Positions 16,428-25,214 of a stretch of DNA of 64,000 nucleotides are shown here, in pieces; within the stretch, counting starts at the first letter, position 1; each line of letters begins with the position of its first letter. The position numbers and the translations under genes were made by a program. Source of the stretch: Cecembia rubra (lineage in GTDB: Bacteria; Bacteroidota; Bacteroidia; Cytophagales; Cyclobacteriaceae); assembly GCF_003014575.1 (NCBI RefSeq), contig NZ_PYGF01000001.1:248001-312000 (forward strand), in the 5' to 3' direction. The notes below the pieces were generated by a model. The model did no database searches. It was given only the letters and a program-made list of their open reading frames with translations, and was not told the origin of the DNA.

Positions 16428-17516
16428 ATGTGGAATGAAAAGAAGAAATCTGAATCAAAATTATCCTTTAAGTTAGTGAAAAAGTTGGTTATTATTTACT
16501 GTTCTTTTTTTCTAATTTCTAACACTTTTGGGCAAGAAATCAAAAGATTTGGGCTGGATTCAGGTTATGGATTCATTATCAGTCATTCCCAGGCACTTAA
16601 GCCATTATCTCAAAGTAATCCGATCGGAGTATCCCTACATTACCAAAGAATGAACCTGTCCCAGAAAAGCTGGAATGCATGTAATTGTTTTCATTATTTG
16701 GGGCTTCAATTAAGTTACCATAATTTTCAAAATCCTGAGGTACTAGGATATGCAGTAAGTATTACGGGTACCTTTGAACCAATCCTTTGGCAAAAAAAAT
16801 CTAGGACATTCAGTATGGTGACTGGGCTTGGCCCCAGCTTTTTGTCCAAAGTATATGATGAGGCCAACAATCCTGATAACATTTTTTTCAGCACTCCTAT
16901 TAGTTTTCTTTTGTTTTTGAGTCCTAAACTGGAATATACCTTAAAAGATAATCTTGGACTACACTTGGCATTTGCATATAATCATATTTCCAATGGTGGT
17001 CAAAGTCAACCTAATAAAGGAATGAATTACCCTATGCTTGGGCTGGGATTATCCCATTTTTTTATTAAATCACCTTTCCCCGTTTATGGTAAAGAATCCA
17101 TTTCACAAGATTGGACTTTTTATTTGGAGACAGGGCTTTCTACCAGAGAAGGGGAGGAGGGAAGAGCGCCTAATTTCTCTGTTGCTTTGGCATTAAAGAA
17201 ACCCTTAAGCAATATTAATGGCATTGGAGCGGGCATAGAAATTAACAAAGACTATTCTTTGGAAGTAGAAAAAAACAGGTGGGAAGCCTTGATGCCAGCT
17301 CCATTTATTTCCCACCATTTTTTATTTGGAAAATTTGATTTTAATCAGAGAATGGCATGGTACACCAATAAGCCCGATAACTATCATGATTTTAGATTTT
17401 ATCAGAGATATGTTTTGAGCTATTTACTTACCCGGCACTTAACCCTTGGAGTAGGACTTAAGGCACATGGGCATGTAGCAGAGCACATGGATCTAAGATT
17501 TGGATGGAGTTTTTAA
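16428..17516 (+). CDS. PagL-like acyloxyacyl hydrolase (lipid A 3-O-deacylase family)
   Basis: Predicted outer-membrane beta-barrel of about 360 residues. The PagL-family active-site block is visible: FAYNHISNGGQSQPNKGMN carries the catalytic His-Ser pair, and the strands before it (LSPKLEYTLKDNLGLHL) fit. It would remove an acyl chain from lipid A in the outer membrane. ATG 16428 follows a possible TTG at 16422; a GTG at 16476 gives MKKLVIIYCSFFLISNTFGQ, a textbook signal peptide, and may be the true start. At 364 residues it is about twice the length of proteobacterial PagL, with a second barrel-like half (residues 220-364) of unknown role. Confidence 0.78.
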   Translation: MWNEKKKSESKLSFKLVKKLVIIYCSFFLISNTFGQEIKRFGLDSGYGFIISHSQALKPLSQSNPIGVSLHYQRMNLSQKSWNACNCFHYLGLQLSYHNFQNPEVLGYAVSITGTFEPILWQKKSRTFSMVTGLGPSFLSKVYDEANNPDNIFFSTPISFLLFLSPKLEYTLKDNLGLHLAFAYNHISNGGQSQPNKGMNYPMLGLGLSHFFIKSPFPVYGKESISQDWTFYLETGLSTREGEEGRAPNFSVALALKKPLSNINGIGAGIEINKDYSLEVEKNRWEALMPAPFISHHFLFGKFDFNQRMAWYTNKPDNYHDFRFYQRYVLSYLLTRHLTLGVGLKAHGHVAEHMDLRFGWSF

Positions 17517-17518
17517 AT

Positions 17519-17545
17519 AAAAAAAAGGAGGCTTAATCCTCCTCT
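17519..17545. terminator. Short convergent terminator hairpin
   Basis: AGGAGG (17526-17531) pairs with CCTCCT (17538-17543) across a six-base loop, preceded by an A-run. It sits between the PagL-like gene and the rhodanese gene and overlaps the latter's stop codon. The 6-bp stem is weak; it would serve the minus strand, where a T-run follows. Confidence 0.45.
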
Positions 17546-17841
17546 TCCATTTGTCTATAAGCCAAAATACCTCCAAGGAGATTTCGGACTTTTGTAAAGC
17601 CTTTGGTCTCCAGAAATTTTTTAGCATTCCCACTTCTGGAACCTGATCTGCATTGAAGCACTATTTCTTTGTCTTTATATGCCTCCAGTTCATCGAGTTC
17701 ATAAGGAAGTTGACCTAAGGGGATATTGATCGCACCTAGGTTATCTTCTTCATATTCCCATTCTTCCCGTACATCAATGAAGACAAAATCTTCTTTATTC
17801 TGAAGCTTTTCTCTAAGTTCTGATACGTTTATATCTTCCAT
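17533..17841 (-). CDS. Single-domain rhodanese-like sulfurtransferase
   Basis: A 102-residue cytoplasmic rhodanese of the GlpE/PspE size class. The active-site loop is CRSGSRSG with the persulfide-forming Cys64, preceded by FVFIDVREEWEYEEDNLG. The family transfers sulfur from thiosulfate or persulfides to acceptors such as cyanide or thioredoxin. The gene starts 5 bases after the stop of the T9SS protein gene, so it is the last gene of a three-gene minus-strand unit (PASTA, T9SS protein, rhodanese). Confidence 0.9.
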   Translation of the reverse strand: MEDINVSELREKLQNKEDFVFIDVREEWEYEEDNLGAINIPLGQLPYELDELEAYKDKEIVLQCRSGSRSGNAKKFLETKGFTKVRNLLGGILAYRQMEEED

Positions 17842-17845
17842 ATTT

Positions 17846-19684
17846 TTATTTTACAAGTATGCGGATTGATTTTTGTTCTTCTCCTTTTCGGATATTAAGG
17901 AGGTATATTCCTCTTTGAAGTCCTGCAAAGTTAATCATTTTACTTTCATCTTTTCCCATTTCAACTGGAAGATTGAGAGCCCTGCCATAAGGATCCAATA
18001 CTGTAAAATCATCCATTTCTCCTTCCAAAATCAACCAATCCGTAACCGGATTAGGATAAACTTTAAATCCAGCATTAGTTTCAATTTGTTCCTCGACTAT
18101 TGGATTTTCGGTCAAATGGACTCTTATCATTAAAGAACCTTTAACAATATTGTTTTGCTGCCAACTTCCAGAAACATTAAAAAACACCTCACTACCATTA
18201 TCATATGTTTTGTCCAGCCCCACATAAATAAAATCATTGGTGAACTGCATAAAACCTACGAAGAATGTATCATCTACCCTTACATTTTCCTCCAGTTCAA
18301 AATAAGCAAAATCATTCAAGTTATCTTTTTCTGGTATAAATATTTCCTTGGTATAGACTGGTTGATTGCTTAAGTTATTCCAAATCATCAGATCTACAAT
18401 AGAGTTGAACTGATTGAAATTGGTAAAATTAATACTGATGCCTTTGACATAGGCAGGTTCAGAAACTTCAAACCTGTTGGCCAACATCCCATTTCTCTGG
18501 TTGATTCCGGCTGAGTAGTCTACTAATCCATCATCATAAGCAAAAAAATCCCGTATAGGAACGATTGTTTTTACAGTATCATTAACTCTTAAATCAACAT
18601 TTCTGAATATGACACTGTCACCATTGATTACTTGGAATAGGAAACGGTCTCCAGAACTGATATAAGTAATAAGTTCAAGATCAGACTCTTGGGGCGGTAG
18701 GGGAATTGTGCCGAAATTATTGCTTGTAAAGCGCCTTCTTTCATTAGCCAACGGGACAGGATTAAATGGTGTGTTATCATTGATCCTCCTTATGGTAGCA
18801 CCTGTAGTAAGATTTTTGAGAACCACGCTGTATTCCATAGCGCGAAACCTGTTTTCCAGATTTTTAAATTCATTAGAAATATTCTGCCAAATGTTAGGAG
18901 GGCTCCTTCTCAGTTCTGCCAAAGGGATCGCAGTATATTTGCCAAATGGCCTGCTGTTGGTCTGGGTTAATGCCCTATCGGGAACGAAAAGATTATTTGA
19001 ATTCCTGTTTTTATTGAGATAAATATAATCCAATAACCATGAATCAAATGGACCTGAAGATCTTCCACTTACCTGGAACCTGAATTGGAAATTTTCGTGG
19101 TGAAAAGATTCAGATACTTGTATGATTTCTTGTGTAAAAAATAACTGCTCTGCTGTCAGATCTCCGGACACTGTCCACACTTGTTCCCAGATACCATTCT
19201 TATTTAGAAAAAATAATGTTAAATCATCATTGAAATCAGGCATCTCTGCTTTACCGCCTGGCTGCCAATGAAAACTCAAGAATACTGTATTTGATTCTTG
19301 AGGACTCAGGTTAGATAGGTTTATTGGTTGAGAAGTAATCCTGTCATTGAGGCCTTGCTGCACTAGTACATTGGAATATGGTCTCCCTCTTTCATCCACT
19401 CCGTCCATAAGTAAAACTCCTAAACTAGGTGGAGCATTGCCTATGGTAAATGATTGGGTAGCTCCTTCATTTATCCATTTTTTTGAATCGATCCCTGACT
19501 TAGAAAAATCATCCCAAAAAGGAAGTGGAAGTGATTCCTGCATCAACCTTTCTGAGATATTTCCTGTTTCTTGGAAATGTTTTTGTGGCGTTGGCAAAAC
19601 TTGGAATTGCCCAAAAGAAACTTCTGGCAAAGCCCAAAATACACCAACCAAAAAAAATAAAAATATGACTTTTGTATTATGCAT
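17846..19684 (-). CDS. T9SS type A sorting-domain protein, large exported beta protein
   Basis: A 612-residue exported protein with a Sec signal ending VSFGQ. The C-terminal about 75 residues are a type A T9SS sorting domain (FKVYPNPVTDWLIL, then LQRGIYLLNIRKGEEQKSIRILVK), so it is secreted or attached to the cell surface. The region between is beta-rich (LSFHWQPGG, FRFQVSGRSSGPFDSWLLDYIYL), resembling MAM/concanavalin-like jelly-roll domains. No catalytic motif is seen. Its ATG overlaps the stop of the PASTA gene by one base, implying coupled translation. Function unknown. Confidence 0.82.
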   Translation of the reverse strand: MHNTKVIFLFFLVGVFWALPEVSFGQFQVLPTPQKHFQETGNISERLMQESLPLPFWDDFSKSGIDSKKWINEGATQSFTIGNAPPSLGVLLMDGVDERGRPYSNVLVQQGLNDRITSQPINLSNLSPQESNTVFLSFHWQPGGKAEMPDFNDDLTLFFLNKNGIWEQVWTVSGDLTAEQLFFTQEIIQVSESFHHENFQFRFQVSGRSSGPFDSWLLDYIYLNKNRNSNNLFVPDRALTQTNSRPFGKYTAIPLAELRRSPPNIWQNISNEFKNLENRFRAMEYSVVLKNLTTGATIRRINDNTPFNPVPLANERRRFTSNNFGTIPLPPQESDLELITYISSGDRFLFQVINGDSVIFRNVDLRVNDTVKTIVPIRDFFAYDDGLVDYSAGINQRNGMLANRFEVSEPAYVKGISINFTNFNQFNSIVDLMIWNNLSNQPVYTKEIFIPEKDNLNDFAYFELEENVRVDDTFFVGFMQFTNDFIYVGLDKTYDNGSEVFFNVSGSWQQNNIVKGSLMIRVHLTENPIVEEQIETNAGFKVYPNPVTDWLILEGEMDDFTVLDPYGRALNLPVEMGKDESKMINFAGLQRGIYLLNIRKGEEQKSIRILVK

Positions 19685-20457
19685 TAAAAACGGGAAATGT
19701 TTTTTATGTCTGAAATCCAGATATCAATAGGTTCTCCGGTTTTTACCTCAGCCCCTGGTGGTGGAATCTGCCTTAGAATTAAACCTGCTGGCACGGAATC
19801 TGTCTCAATATAATTGATTCTTCCCAGTCTCAAACCTGAGCCTAAAATAAGAAATTCTGCATCAACTTCATCCATTCCAATGAGATTTGGAACATCCAAT
19901 ATCTGATTTCCTAACCCATCGCCTACCACCAGGTCAATTTGTGAACCTTTTGGGATTTCAAATCCTTCAGGAATGTTCCTACCTCTATAACGCTGTTCTA
20001 AAACTACATTGATTCCTATATCTGGAACATAAATGATTTCTCCTCTTACCAATCCCATGTTTCCAAGTGTTTCCTGCGCATTTTTCAACAATGTATTTAC
20101 AAGGTTTGGCATTCGGACAATTGGTGCATTCTGGGAATTCAAGGTAACATATATTTTTCTTCCCTGCTTTACTTTACTACCAGCCCTTGGATTTTGCTTT
20201 AAAACAGATAATGGTTTTAATTCTGCATTATATCCACTGTCCAGCGTCACCTCAAACTGCAAATCCCTTGCACCTAGGTAAGCTTCCAATTGATTATATT
20301 CGAATCCTTCCAGATCAGGGACACTCACTGTTTGACCATGATTGGTATAAATGGGAAGAAATATTTTTAAAAATAAGAAAGATAAAATAAGGATGGCAGC
20401 AAAAACCAAAACCAAATGTGTGATTATTTTTTTGGCGGAAATTTTAATTTCGCTCAT
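19684..20457 (-). CDS. PASTA-domain membrane protein without kinase
   Basis: A 257-residue protein with one N-terminal transmembrane helix (about residues 12-34) and three PASTA repeats facing the periplasm (about residues 40-110, 111-180, 185-252; marks VSVPDLEGFEYNQLEAYL, RMPNLVNTLLKNAQETL, DVPNLIGMDEVDAEFLI). PASTA modules bind peptidoglycan fragments or beta-lactams. Unlike PknB/PBP2x proteins there is no kinase or transpeptidase domain. In other Bacteroidota such genes often sit by rluD or ddl; here the next gene encodes a T9SS protein overlapping by one base. A peptidoglycan-sensing or scaffold role is a guess. Confidence 0.85.
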   Translation of the reverse strand: MSEIKISAKKIITHLVLVFAAILILSFLFLKIFLPIYTNHGQTVSVPDLEGFEYNQLEAYLGARDLQFEVTLDSGYNAELKPLSVLKQNPRAGSKVKQGRKIYVTLNSQNAPIVRMPNLVNTLLKNAQETLGNMGLVRGEIIYVPDIGINVVLEQRYRGRNIPEGFEIPKGSQIDLVVGDGLGNQILDVPNLIGMDEVDAEFLILGSGLRLGRINYIETDSVPAGLILRQIPPPGAEVKTGEPIDIWISDIKNISRF

Positions 20458-20570
20458 ATTGAATTTGTTTTTTTATTGCTTCAACGTATAAAGGTATGAT
20501 TAATTTGATTTGCAAACTTAATACTTTCATCAGACTGCAACCAAACTGCTATTTATTTTAAAAAAAAATA

Positions 20571-20599
20571 TACCGGAATTAAAAAAAGTAATTCCGGTA
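20571..20599 (-). terminator. Intrinsic terminator after the M43 protease gene
   Basis: Perfect 10-bp stem TACCGGAATT / AATTCCGGTA around a 9-base loop. On the minus strand it is followed by a TATTTTTTTTT tract. It lies 26 bases beyond the protease stop and separates that gene from the PASTA operon. Confidence 0.85.
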
Positions 20600-20624
20600 C
20601 ATAGAATTTAACTTTTAACCAATA

Positions 20625-23600
20625 CTAATACAGAATCAACTTTCTTGTCTCTGTAATAGATTGACTGGTTATTCTTACAACAAACAGGCCTTTTGAGAAA
20701 TTTTCAGCGCTGAAGGTGTAGGTTTGATTCAAAGTATTTGGATAATCTACATCATGAACAAGTGCCCCTGTAGCGGAAATTATCTGAATATTGACTGTCT
20801 CAAATCTTGGTAAATTGAACACAATATTGAACAAACCATTAGCAGGGTTTGGATAAATTCTGGTATTTCCAAGGCCAGGATCAACCGGTTCTGGATTAGC
20901 AGACAAGAACAGTTCTACATTGTTAAGGTAAACAGGATCAATATTTTCATTGGCCCCCTCAAGAACAAATGCAACCCGGACCATTGCCCTGTTTCTACCT
21001 GCAAATGCTGTTAAGTTTACGTAATCTCTTTGGTATTCTGAAGGATTATTTGGATTTACCTGACCATTTGGAACAGTGATAAGGTCACTACCTGATTTGC
21101 TGAAAACCTGCTGATAGGTAAGTCCTCCATCAGAACTTGCCAATACTCTTAAGGTAGTCCCAGGGGAAATAGTGCCACCGGCAGCCCTATCAAAGAATAA
21201 TGCGGCCTGACTACTAGATGTCAGATCAAACATTGGTGAACCTAACCAATAGGTGTTGTTTTCAGTCCCTGTTATCAACCTAACTACATTTTGGGAAACT
21301 CCAGTTTGTAGAGGAGATAATTCCCAAGAAGTTCCATTTGTTTGTGGATTAATACTAACCCAAGGACTAAGACTGAAAGTATTGTTGAAATTTTGCCTCC
21401 AAGGAGAACGAATAAGTTCCTGATTAATGATAAAATATCTGTCAAGGTTAATATCGGGCCTCGGGTTTTGGTCAAAATTTGGGAATTCTAAGCGGTAAGT
21501 TAACCTATTACTTCCATTGCTAGAGGAGGACCTTGGAAGGTTGATTAAAGTACTGTCCCCCGGCAATAAATTTTGGCCTCTTGCCAAAAATGATTGTTGA
21601 GGGGCATTGTTGGAACTCCTTCTGAATACAAATCCAGATATAGCCAAATTCCCTGTATTCACCAACATGATAGACTCTTGGTCGTGATTTCCAGTAGAAA
21701 TAGGGGTTGGTTTGATAAGTTCAGTCAACTTAAGATCATATCGGAATGTTTCTTGTGGAAATATTTCTATGTCCTTTAGATAAATGTTATTTCCAAAGCC
21801 ATTCCTAGAAATGAATGCCAACCTTACTGACCCAAACTCCGCAAATTTGGACAGGTTTACAATTTCTCTCCTGAATTGATCCTCCCTTGATGGAATAAAT
21901 TCATTTAAGGTAGGTTCAGAAGTTTGAAGAAATACCCTGTCCTTACTATATGGCGCATTTACTATTTCAAAGGTGTTTCCGCAATCAGTTGAAATGGCCA
22001 CATAGAGGAAATCTCCAAAACCTTGGATATTGTATGGAGCATATGCCATTTTAAACGATAGCTGAGCATTTGGGAATGCTGACAGGTTGATTTGTGGAGA
22101 TATCAAAAAATCAAGTTGGCCACTTGCATCATATTCATAATGCTGAATCCGTATGACTTCTTGGGAAGTTCCGCTAATATTCAATGCTACTTTTTCCCAA
22201 GTAAGACTGTTGTCAGGGTTGTCCACCACCCATTCATTACCAAAAGAATCCATTCTAAAACTATAAGGCAGTGTTATTTGTGCCTGAAGTACAGGATTAG
22301 AACTGACAGTATTATTTGTTGGATTTCCGTCTGCTGTCTGATTGACTTCAACAATATTGACTACAAAATTATTATTGGTATTATTTAGAGTAATAGGGTT
22401 GAATCTTACAATTTGAGTATCACCTGTTCCCAGATCCAAAGTCAAGTTGAGCCTTTGAAGCAGGGCTCCATTATTTCTGATTTCAATAGCAGCAGAACTG
22501 ATACGGTTGTTACCAGCATTGAAAACCTGAACCTCAGGAACAGTCTGAACATCACAGATGAAGTTCTGCGGATTGATCAACCTTTCAATGCCAAGGTCAT
22601 TAGCAACTAATATAGGTTCCCTAGTGGCACGGTTATTTACCAATGAAGCTCGGCGAGGGCTATTTTCCAAGACTATCTGCATCCTTTCTGTCTGCCCAAT
22701 AGTAAATAGGTTCATACAGATGTCAGTTGTATAATCCATGTAGTTTTCGACCATATCCCTGCTTCCGCAAGTTACCCTTGGTGTAGAACGACAAATATTA
22801 TTGGGACCATCCTGATTAGGAGTGTCGTTTACAAAGTCATCTACGTTACAATCTCCATCCCCCCAAATATGTCTAAGTCCAAGGAAATGTCCCACCTCAT
22901 GGGTTAGGGTTCTTCCTCTTGAACCTGCTACTGCAGAACCTCCTTGACCAAAATAGCGGTAATCTACAGTTACACCATCCGTTTCTCTAGAGCTGGCGGG
23001 AAAATTAAGACCCGGTAAATTTGAAACTGGGAAACTTGCATAACCGATAAAGGGAGAAACCAACGGTACAACCCAAATATTTAGATACTCCTCCGGAGGC
23101 CAAAGTGCAATTTGTCCCAAAAGACTTGCATCATTGGGATCATAAGTGTTTTTTGGCCCCTGCACCCTGTTGATACCATCAGTAGGGAGGCCCCTTGGGT
23201 CCTGTTTAGCAAGTACAAATTCGATTTGTGTATCTGCTGCTACAGATTGGAATTCCGCTGGAGTTTGATTGATGTCTGGGTTAGTCCTTCTGAAATCCTC
23301 GTTCAGTGTTCGGATTTGTGATTGGATCTGAGATAGTGGAATATTGACTCCGACTCCGATTGCCGTTCCAGTATGAATCACATGGACAACCACTGGAATT
23401 ACCTTAACAGATTCCTCTGTCCTGAATTGTGCAGCGGGCTTGGATCTTAGTTCTTTTACTTTTCCCTGCATCCATGATTCAAAATATTCTTTGCTTCCAT
23501 AAATGCCCAACTGTTCTTCCTGCATCTGTTCAAGATGCGTAGCAGCACATTTTTCATCATGTATATGCTGGAAAGTCTTTCCAAAGAAATTTTGTGAAAA

Positions 23601-23675
23601 AATGTGGGAAACCGATAAAAAGAACAATAGGGGTATTAAAAAACATACCCTCTTTTGGAAAGTAAAATTTCTCAT
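20625..23675 (-). CDS. M43-family (pappalysin-like) zinc metalloprotease with T9SS type A sorting domain
   Basis: About 1016 residues from ATG 23675 (MRNFTFQKRVCF). A Sec signal ends near HIFSQ. The zincin motif HEVGHFLGLRH (H259, E260, H263, H269) and the later Met-turn NYMDYTTD identify an M43 cytophagalysin/pappalysin protease. The middle contains two jelly-roll domains (LSFKMAYAPYNIQGFGDFLYVAIS; ALFFDRAAGGTISPG) likely for substrate binding. The end is a type A T9SS domain (RIYPNPANGLFNIVF ... GLFVVRITSQSITETRKLILY). The protein should be secreted or surface-attached and digest external proteins. It starts 10 bases after nifU and is probably cotranscribed with mrp-nifU, an unusual partner. 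Confidence 0.92.
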   Translation of the reverse strand: MRNFTFQKRVCFLIPLLFFLSVSHIFSQNFFGKTFQHIHDEKCAATHLEQMQEEQLGIYGSKEYFESWMQGKVKELRSKPAAQFRTEESVKVIPVVVHVIHTGTAIGVGVNIPLSQIQSQIRTLNEDFRRTNPDINQTPAEFQSVAADTQIEFVLAKQDPRGLPTDGINRVQGPKNTYDPNDASLLGQIALWPPEEYLNIWVVPLVSPFIGYASFPVSNLPGLNFPASSRETDGVTVDYRYFGQGGSAVAGSRGRTLTHEVGHFLGLRHIWGDGDCNVDDFVNDTPNQDGPNNICRSTPRVTCGSRDMVENYMDYTTDICMNLFTIGQTERMQIVLENSPRRASLVNNRATREPILVANDLGIERLINPQNFICDVQTVPEVQVFNAGNNRISSAAIEIRNNGALLQRLNLTLDLGTGDTQIVRFNPITLNNTNNNFVVNIVEVNQTADGNPTNNTVSSNPVLQAQITLPYSFRMDSFGNEWVVDNPDNSLTWEKVALNISGTSQEVIRIQHYEYDASGQLDFLISPQINLSAFPNAQLSFKMAYAPYNIQGFGDFLYVAISTDCGNTFEIVNAPYSKDRVFLQTSEPTLNEFIPSREDQFRREIVNLSKFAEFGSVRLAFISRNGFGNNIYLKDIEIFPQETFRYDLKLTELIKPTPISTGNHDQESIMLVNTGNLAISGFVFRRSSNNAPQQSFLARGQNLLPGDSTLINLPRSSSSNGSNRLTYRLEFPNFDQNPRPDINLDRYFIINQELIRSPWRQNFNNTFSLSPWVSINPQTNGTSWELSPLQTGVSQNVVRLITGTENNTYWLGSPMFDLTSSSQAALFFDRAAGGTISPGTTLRVLASSDGGLTYQQVFSKSGSDLITVPNGQVNPNNPSEYQRDYVNLTAFAGRNRAMVRVAFVLEGANENIDPVYLNNVELFLSANPEPVDPGLGNTRIYPNPANGLFNIVFNLPRFETVNIQIISATGALVHDVDYPNTLNQTYTFSAENFSKGLFVVRITSQSITETRKLILY

Positions 23676-23685
23676 GCTAATCAAT

Positions 23686-23934
23686 TTATACTACAGCGAC
23701 ATTCACGGCTTCCACTTTGATGATTTCAGGCACATCCCTTTTAATAGCTTCTTCCACTCCAGCCTTTAAAGTCATCGTTGACATTGGACAAGAACTGCAT
23801 GTACCTGTCAGTTCAAGTTTTAAAACCATATCTGAAGTTACTTCTACAATTTTTACATTGCCTCCATCAGCTTCTAAATAAGGCCTTATGTTATTTAAAG
23901 CCCTTTCAATTCTATCTATTAACTCCATTTCCAT
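23686..23934 (-). CDS. NifU C-terminal-domain Fe-S scaffold/carrier
   Basis: An 82-residue stand-alone NifU-like domain. The cluster-binding motif TGTCSSCPMSTMTLK has Cys46 and Cys49, flanked by the usual IRPYLEADGGNVKIVEV and GVEEAIKRDVPEI. Such proteins carry 4Fe-4S clusters to apoproteins. It lies 10 bases after mrp, another Fe-S carrier, so the two likely act in the same maturation step. Full length for the class. Confidence 0.93.
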   Translation of the reverse strand: MEMELIDRIERALNNIRPYLEADGGNVKIVEVTSDMVLKLELTGTCSSCPMSTMTLKAGVEEAIKRDVPEIIKVEAVNVAVV

Positions 23935-23944
23935 GTTCTTTCTA

Positions 23945-25039
23945 TCAAATATTTACCTGAACCACTTCTGTTTTGCTCATTGCTGCATTTCTAATGGCCA
24001 CTTGTCTCGCAACATTTTCAGCCAATAATGAAAATGCTTCTTGAGTGATACCAGACTTTAAAACTGCCGGATAACCTGTATCACCACTTTCCCTGATACT
24101 TTGCACAATTGGAATTTCTCCTAAAAAGGGAACTCCGAATTTCTCTGCTAACCTCTGCCCCCCTTCTTTGCCAAATAAGTAATATTTATTGTTTGGCAAT
24201 TCTTCCGGAGTAAAATAAGCCATATTTTCCACAACACCTAGAACAGGTACGTTAATTTGTGGCTGCTTAAACATACTGAGTCCTTTTGTCGCATCTGCAA
24301 GGGCAACCTTCTGTGGGGTTGTTACAATTACTGCTCCTGTCACCGGGACTGTTTGAACCATAGTGAGATGGATATCTGAGGTACCGGGAGGCAGGTCAAT
24401 TAACAAATAATCCAACTCTCCCCAATTAACATCCCTTATAAATTGCTTAAGTGCTGAACTGGCCATAGGGCCTCTCCAAACTACAGCAGCATCAGCAGGA
24501 GTCAGAAATCCTATAGACATCAGCTTTACGCCATACTGTTCAATGGGTTCTATCACATTTTTTCCATCCAATTGTCTTACAGCTGGCTGTTCCCCTTCCA
24601 CATTAAACATAGTGGGAATTGAAGGTCCTGAAATATCAGCATCAATCAGACCTACTTTTGCCCCAGATTTTGCCAAGGCTACTGCTAGGTTGCTGGATGT
24701 AGTAGATTTGCCCACTCCTCCTTTTCCAGAAGCAATGGCAATTATATTTTTGACTTTAGGCAACATAGGCGCATTGTCCCTTGCTGTTGTCACATTAGAT
24801 GTCATAAAGATATCCAACTCAATATCCGAACCCAATTCCTCTTCTAATGCTTCAACACAATTGTTTTTTATAACTTCCTTCAAGGGACAGGCTGGTGTTG
24901 TCAGGACAACTTTGAAGCTGATTTTATTTCCTTCTATCTGTAGCCCTTGAATCATTCCCAAACTCACCAAGTCCTTTTTAAGATCTGGGTCATCAACTCT
25001 GGAAAGGGCTTTCAATACTATTTCTTTACTTATTGACAT
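23945..25039 (-). CDS. mrp: Mrp/ApbC (NBP35-family) Fe-S carrier ATPase
   Basis: A 364-residue P-loop protein. The N-terminal MIP18/DUF59 domain (residues 1-85, DDPDLKKDLVSLGMIQG, TTPACPL) is followed by a ParA/MinD-like ATPase with the deviant Walker A GKGGVGKS (105-112), DADISGPS and LIDLPPGTSD. Mrp/ApbC binds and delivers Fe-S clusters. The CxxC motif typical of the C-terminal half in many homologues is not obvious here, but such variants exist. First gene of the unit mrp-nifU-protease, divergent from dnaG. Confidence 0.93.
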   Translation of the reverse strand: MSISKEIVLKALSRVDDPDLKKDLVSLGMIQGLQIEGNKISFKVVLTTPACPLKEVIKNNCVEALEEELGSDIELDIFMTSNVTTARDNAPMLPKVKNIIAIASGKGGVGKSTTSSNLAVALAKSGAKVGLIDADISGPSIPTMFNVEGEQPAVRQLDGKNVIEPIEQYGVKLMSIGFLTPADAAVVWRGPMASSALKQFIRDVNWGELDYLLIDLPPGTSDIHLTMVQTVPVTGAVIVTTPQKVALADATKGLSMFKQPQINVPVLGVVENMAYFTPEELPNNKYYLFGKEGGQRLAEKFGVPFLGEIPIVQSIRESGDTGYPAVLKSGITQEAFSLLAENVARQVAIRNAAMSKTEVVQVNI

Positions 25040-25187
25040 ATCTCTGGATTATTGCCCGCAATTTAGTTTATAAATATTCTAAATAAAAAGGGCATTTTAA
25101 AGATAATAGTTTCCCAAAATTTAGAAACTTGCAATTAGGGTAAATAGTTTCGATAACCCTTTCCAAAGAAATATACTTCAATACTTT

Positions 25188-25195
25188 TATATTTG
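25188..25195 (+). promoter_or_regulatory. Bacteroidota -7 promoter element of dnaG (TATATTTG)
   Basis: An exact match to the Bacteroidota TAnnTTTG consensus, 20 bases before the dnaG ATG. It predicts a transcript start around 25200-25203 and a very short leader. The -33 TTG is not clear. Confidence 0.5.
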
Positions 25196-25214
25196 AGACT
25201 TGATGTGATTGATT

